DNA of 16,681 nt, taken from the NCBI GenBank assembly GCA_007116765.1, contig SKHV01000299.1, forward strand, positions 1 to 16,681. The letters are read 5' to 3'. The stretch is from Prolixibacteraceae bacterium (lineage in GTDB: Bacteria; Bacteroidota; Bacteroidia; Bacteroidales; Prolixibacteraceae). Below the pieces are notes generated by a model, which did not search any database, was not told where the DNA came from, and saw only the letters and a program-made list of their open reading frames with translations. Shown here piece by piece: positions 14,238 through 16,681 of this stretch. How positions within the stretch are numbered: the stretch's first letter is position 1; each line of letters begins with the position of its first letter. The position numbers and the translations under genes are program-made.

Positions 14238-15878
14238 TTACAGTAACTTCCGCTCTATCTCCCTTAAATTGTCCATTTTCTTTTTGGCAAGGAAACTGTA
14301 AATGTCGCCCAAGTGTTCTTTTATACGTTGTTGCCCGAATTCGTAAATTTTGTGTATTAGCCCGTCGAGGAAATCCCTGTCGTGCGAAACCACTATTAGC
14401 GTACCGTCGAAAGCCTTCAGTGCTTCTTTCATTATGTCCTTGGTTTTCATGTCGAGGTGATTGGTGGGCTCGTCGAGTATGAGCAGGTTTACGGGTTCGA
14501 GCAGCAGCTTAATCATCGACAGTCGTGTGCGTTCGCCGCCTGATAGTACTTTTACTTTTTTGTCGATATCGTCGCCACTGAACATGAATGCCCCAAGCAG
14601 GTCTTTTATTTTTGTGCGTATGTCGCCCACAGCCACATCGTCGATGGTTTGAAAAACCGAAAGTTCCTCGCTGAGTAAGGATGCTTGGTTTTGGGCAAAG
14701 TAGCCAATCATCACGTTGTGCCCCAATTGTAGGGTGCCTTCAAAGTCAATTTCGTTCATTATGGCTTTCACCAGTGTCGATTTTCCTTCACCATTCCTCC
14801 CTACAAAGGCTACTTTTTCGCCCCGTTCAATGGTAAGCGAAGCATTTTTGAACACCAGGTGTTCGCCGTAACTTTTCGATACTTCGTTCAAAATAACCGG
14901 GTAATTGCCCGAGCGGGGCGATGCGGGAAAACGGAGCTTCAGCGCTGAGCGGTCTTCTTCATCTACTTCAACCATTTCAAGCTTTTCGAGCATACGCACG
15001 CGCGATTGTACCTGGTTGGTTTTCGAGTAAGTGCCCTTAAAACGATCAATGAAATCCTGGTTGTCGGCTATCATTTTTTTCTGTTCGTCGAAAGCCTTTT
15101 GCTGGTGTATGCGGCGCTCGGCACGTAATATTTGGTATTGCGAAAAGTTTACCTTGTAATCGTATATGCGGCCCATGGTTACTTCAACGGTGCGGTTGGT
15201 TACGTTATCCACAAAGGCACGGTCGTGCGAAATAAGTATTACCGCCTTCGACGAGTTGACCAGAAAGTCCTCCAGCCATTGCACCGACTCAATATCGAGG
15301 TGGTTGGTGGGCTCGTCGAGCAGTATTAAATCGGGATTTTTGAGCAGTATTTTGGCCAGCTCGATACGCATACGCCAACCGCCGCTAAACTCGCTGGTGG
15401 GGCGGGTAAAGTCGCTGCGTTCAAAGCCCAGACCTTTGAGAATTTTCTCAACTTCGGCATCGTAGTTTATTTCTTCAATGGAATAAAATTTCTCGCTCAG
15501 TGTCGAAACCTCTTCAATAAGCTGGTAGTAGCTGTCCGATTCGTAATCGGTGCGGGTGGTAAGCTGGCTGTTGAGGCTTTCGATTGCTTGCCTCATTTCA
15601 AAAATGTGGGCAAAAGCCTGCGATGCCTCTTCAAACACAGTGCGCCCATCTTCGGTCATAAGGTGTTGGGGCAGGTAGGCAATCACCGCATCGGCAGGTG
15701 CCGAAATACGGCCACGGTTGGGTGTTTTTTCCCCTGCAATAATTTTGAGCAGGGTCGATTTGCCCGCCCCGTTTTTGCCCATCAATGCAATGCGGTCTTT
15801 TTCGTTAATCACAAACGAAATATCCTGAAAAAGCGTTGTACCGCCAAACTCTACCGTTAAACCATCAGCCGAAATCAT
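14238..15878 (-). CDS. ABC-F family ATPase (ribosome-associated type)
   Basis: The protein has 546 residues with two ABC cassettes and no membrane segment, the ABC-F arrangement. Cassette 1 has Walker A GKNGAGKS (34-41), signature FSGGWRMR (164-171) and Walker B LILLDEPTNHLD (184-195). Cassette 2 has GRNGEGKS (360-367), LSGGERTR (445-452) and LLILDEPTNHLD (465-476). A charged linker at about 235-320 between them corresponds to the P-site tRNA interaction motif. ABC-F proteins act on the ribosome in translation or in antibiotic protection; this one looks like the housekeeping Uup/YdiF/EttA-like type, but the subfamily is not certain. It is convergent with the aldolase gene and unrelated to rhamnose use. 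It has its own promoter just upstream and a higher GC content than the region upstream. Confidence 0.93.
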   Translation of the reverse strand: MISADGLTVEFGGTTLFQDISFVINEKDRIALMGKNGAGKSTLLKIIAGEKTPNRGRISAPADAVIAYLPQHLMTEDGRTVFEEASQAFAHIFEMRQAIESLNSQLTTRTDYESDSYYQLIEEVSTLSEKFYSIEEINYDAEVEKILKGLGFERSDFTRPTSEFSGGWRMRIELAKILLKNPDLILLDEPTNHLDIESVQWLEDFLVNSSKAVILISHDRAFVDNVTNRTVEVTMGRIYDYKVNFSQYQILRAERRIHQQKAFDEQKKMIADNQDFIDRFKGTYSKTNQVQSRVRMLEKLEMVEVDEEDRSALKLRFPASPRSGNYPVILNEVSKSYGEHLVFKNASLTIERGEKVAFVGRNGEGKSTLVKAIMNEIDFEGTLQLGHNVMIGYFAQNQASLLSEELSVFQTIDDVAVGDIRTKIKDLLGAFMFSGDDIDKKVKVLSGGERTRLSMIKLLLEPVNLLILDEPTNHLDMKTKDIMKEALKAFDGTLIVVSHDRDFLDGLIHKIYEFGQQRIKEHLGDIYSFLAKKKMDNLREIERKLL

Positions 15879-15901
15879 CTAAACCATTTTATATTGAGGC
15901 G

Positions 15902-15909
15902 CAAAAGTA
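15902..15909 (-). promoter_or_regulatory. Bacteroidetes -7 element of the ABC-F gene
   Basis: On the - strand the sequence reads TACTTTTG followed by CGCC, an exact TAnnTTTG match. Transcription would start near 15895, leaving about 17 bases before the ATG at 15878. The -33 element some 20 bases upstream is weak (ATTCC instead of TTTG). Confidence 0.5.
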
Positions 15910-16401
15910 GTCCGATTTTTTAATATTGGAATTTTTTTGGTTGTGGATTTCTGGATTTTCTGGATTTTCGGATGCTGGATATTGGATCTTTGTCCCGATA
16001 TGTATTGAGCTTGTTTTTAGTATGCTTTCAGAAATAGTACCAATGTAGCCGCTTAGCGGCAATATACTTCCAATAGAAAGTTCATTTGATCAAAAACATA
16101 TTGCCATCAGGAAACATTCGTGCAATTTGTGCAATTCGTGGACAGAAATAAGGTAACTATTGCTTTGTGCTTGCGCCGTTTTATCCGTTGTAGCTCAGTA
16201 TCTACCAAAATAGCCCCGGTAATTGTCGGGGCTATGCTGCTGTTTTTTTTTCGACGTAGCTAAATTATTGTTCCAAAGAAATACATTCCTGAATCGAGCT
16301 TGCAAGATAAGCGGAGCTAATCGTAGCGTAGTGAAGATCGGCGTAGCAAAACTTGACCCCCCCGTGAAATGATGCCTTGCATCAAAATATTCAATTTTAT
16401 T
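15910..16401. other. Non-coding, repeat-rich stretch of about 490 bases
   Basis: I see no gene here on either strand. It contains a tandem CTGGATTTT pair near 15951-15970, a GCCGCTTAGCGGC palindrome at 16048-16060, a tandem CAATTTGTG/CAATTCGTG at 16123-16140, and two larger hairpins listed separately. Such short motifs are typical of Bacteroidota intergenic repeats. A short untranslated RNA ending at the 16210 hairpin is possible, but no good promoter precedes it. Confidence 0.5.
16210..16251 (+). terminator. Intrinsic terminator-like hairpin with T-run
   Basis: ATAGCCCCG at 16210-16218 pairs perfectly with CGGGGCTAT at 16227-16235 across an 8-base loop, and GCTGCTG then about nine T follow. 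The GC-rich stem and the T-run make a convincing rho-independent terminator for + strand transcription. No + strand gene ends nearby, so the transcript it would end is unknown. Confidence 0.65.
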
Positions 16402-16409
16402 TCACGGGG
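16360..16409. repeat. Inverted repeat with nested hairpin at the end of the - strand remnant
   Basis: CCCCGTGAAAT at 16360-16370 pairs perfectly with its complement at 16399-16409. Between them GATGC/GCATC (16371-16383) forms a small inner hairpin. The right arm contains the stop codon (16402-16404) of the - strand barrel-like fragment, so the element may serve as its transcription terminator. Confidence 0.6.
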
Positions 16410-16545
16410 TATACCTGAAATCAAAATTCCCCACCAAACTATACTCCCGCGAATTGTAAAATACCTGACTGTAAAAGAAGAATCCCGGTTTGTTGGTCGC
16501 TATTTTGTGGTCGAGTTGCAGAAAGGGTGAGCCATCGGGAATGCC
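16402..16545 (-). pseudogene. Possible remnant of an outer-membrane beta-barrel protein C-terminus
   Basis: A - strand frame gives 47 residues and a stop, starting GIPDGSPFLQLDHKIATNK and ending YSLVGNFDFRYTP. It alternates polar and hydrophobic/aromatic residues like terminal strands of an outer-membrane barrel. There is no ATG, GTG or TTG start in a sensible place, and the frame is closed upstream by a stop within the OmpA-like coding sequence. It may be the leftover 3' end of a disrupted gene. The evidence is composition and pattern only, so this is tentative. Confidence 0.3.
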
Positions 16546-16561
16546 GAAAATGCATATTACC

Positions 16562-16681
16562 TTACTCGTATTCGAACAAATAAAATTCTACCCTTCTGTT
16601 TCGCAGCAGGTCATCGCTAGTGCGGCCAAACGAAATTGGAAAATTCTCCCCAAACCCCATCGAATGTAACCTTGATGGACA
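16562..16681 (-). CDS. OmpA-family protein, C-terminal 39 residues (5' end outside window)
   Basis: The reverse complement of the window end translates without interruption for 39 residues and stops at 16562-16564. It reads GFGENFPISFGRTSDDLLRN followed by RRVEFYLFEYE. This matches the end of the OmpA peptidoglycan-binding domain, in which a G-[YF]-G-E turn is followed by a variable N-x-x-x-x-R loop and the hallmark NRRVEF. OmpA-like proteins anchor the outer membrane to peptidoglycan. The N-terminal part, and thus whether it carries a barrel, lipoprotein anchor or TPR repeats, is not visible. The gene runs toward the ABC-F gene with about 680 bases between. Confidence 0.75.
   Translation of the reverse strand, partial: CPSRLHSMGFGENFPISFGRTSDDLLRNRRVEFYLFEYE

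Noticed and set aside
14461..15860. Several + strand reading frames opposite the ABC-F gene
   Set aside because: They are mirror frames of a strongly conserved ATPase gene and show serine/arginine-rich low-complexity translations.
16183..16206. tRNA-like string (GTAGCTCAGT) near a terminator
   Set aside because: Only the D-arm-like bases are present; no anticodon arm, T-arm or acceptor pairing can be built before the terminator.
1..16681. CRISPR array, integrase, transposase or phage genes
   Set aside because: I found no regularly spaced repeats and no reading frame with transposase, integrase or phage features.

Overview
The window looks like a chromosomal segment from a Bacteroidota (Bacteroidetes) species, probably a polysaccharide degrader of the Marinilabiliales type. 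The family-level placement is a guess. The reasons are AT-rich intergenic DNA, almost no Shine-Dalgarno sequences, TAnnTTTG-type promoter elements, lipoproteins and secreted multi-domain carbohydrate-active proteins, a SusC-like plug protein, and a rhamnose gene set resembling that of Bacteroides.

Layout. (1) Positions 1-5439 (+ strand) carry a tight run of four secreted carbohydrate-active genes. They are the C-terminal end of a heparinase II/III-like polysaccharide lyase, a BNR_4-type beta-propeller lipoprotein related to the PL24/PL25/PL42/GH145 group, a GH43-like enzyme with a CBM6-like tail, and a 652-residue multi-module protein whose C-terminal third resembles nucleoside hydrolases. 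A nested inverted repeat (5477-5581) follows. (2) Positions 5684-6686 hold an operator-like palindrome, a 68-residue single-membrane-segment protein, a second palindrome, and a SusC-like protein reduced to its N-terminal CarboxypepD_reg-like and TonB plug domains, with no barrel. (3) Positions 6725-14192 are an L-rhamnose locus. A divergent AraC-family regulator is followed by a XylF-like binding lipoprotein, RhaT-type permease, RhaM mutarotase, RhaA isomerase, an FGGY rhamnulokinase and a tandem class II aldolase. The divergent gap holds a 21-bp-spaced direct repeat abutting a good Bacteroidetes promoter. (4) Positions 14238-15878 (- strand) are a housekeeping-type ABC-F ATPase with its own promoter. 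(5) Positions 15910-16681 are mostly non-coding and repeat-rich, with a barrel-like protein remnant and the last 39 residues of an OmpA-family protein on the - strand.

How the genes fit together (inference). Secreted lyases and glycosidases in region 1 would cut a rhamnose/uronate-containing polysaccharide (ulvan-like, arabinogalactan-like or rhamnogalacturonan-like). Released rhamnose would be imported by RhaT, converted between anomers by RhaM, isomerised by RhaA, phosphorylated by RhaB and split by the aldolase to DHAP and L-lactaldehyde. No lactaldehyde reductase or dehydrogenase, no complete SusC/SusD pair and no ABC permease or ATPase for the binding lipoprotein is present in the window.

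The points most worth attention are the aldolase with a second domain that has lost its metal ligands and catalytic Glu, the barrel-less plug protein with its small membrane partner, the orphan sugar-binding lipoprotein in the rhamnose operon, the AraC-type operator/promoter, and the unusual 652-residue secreted protein.
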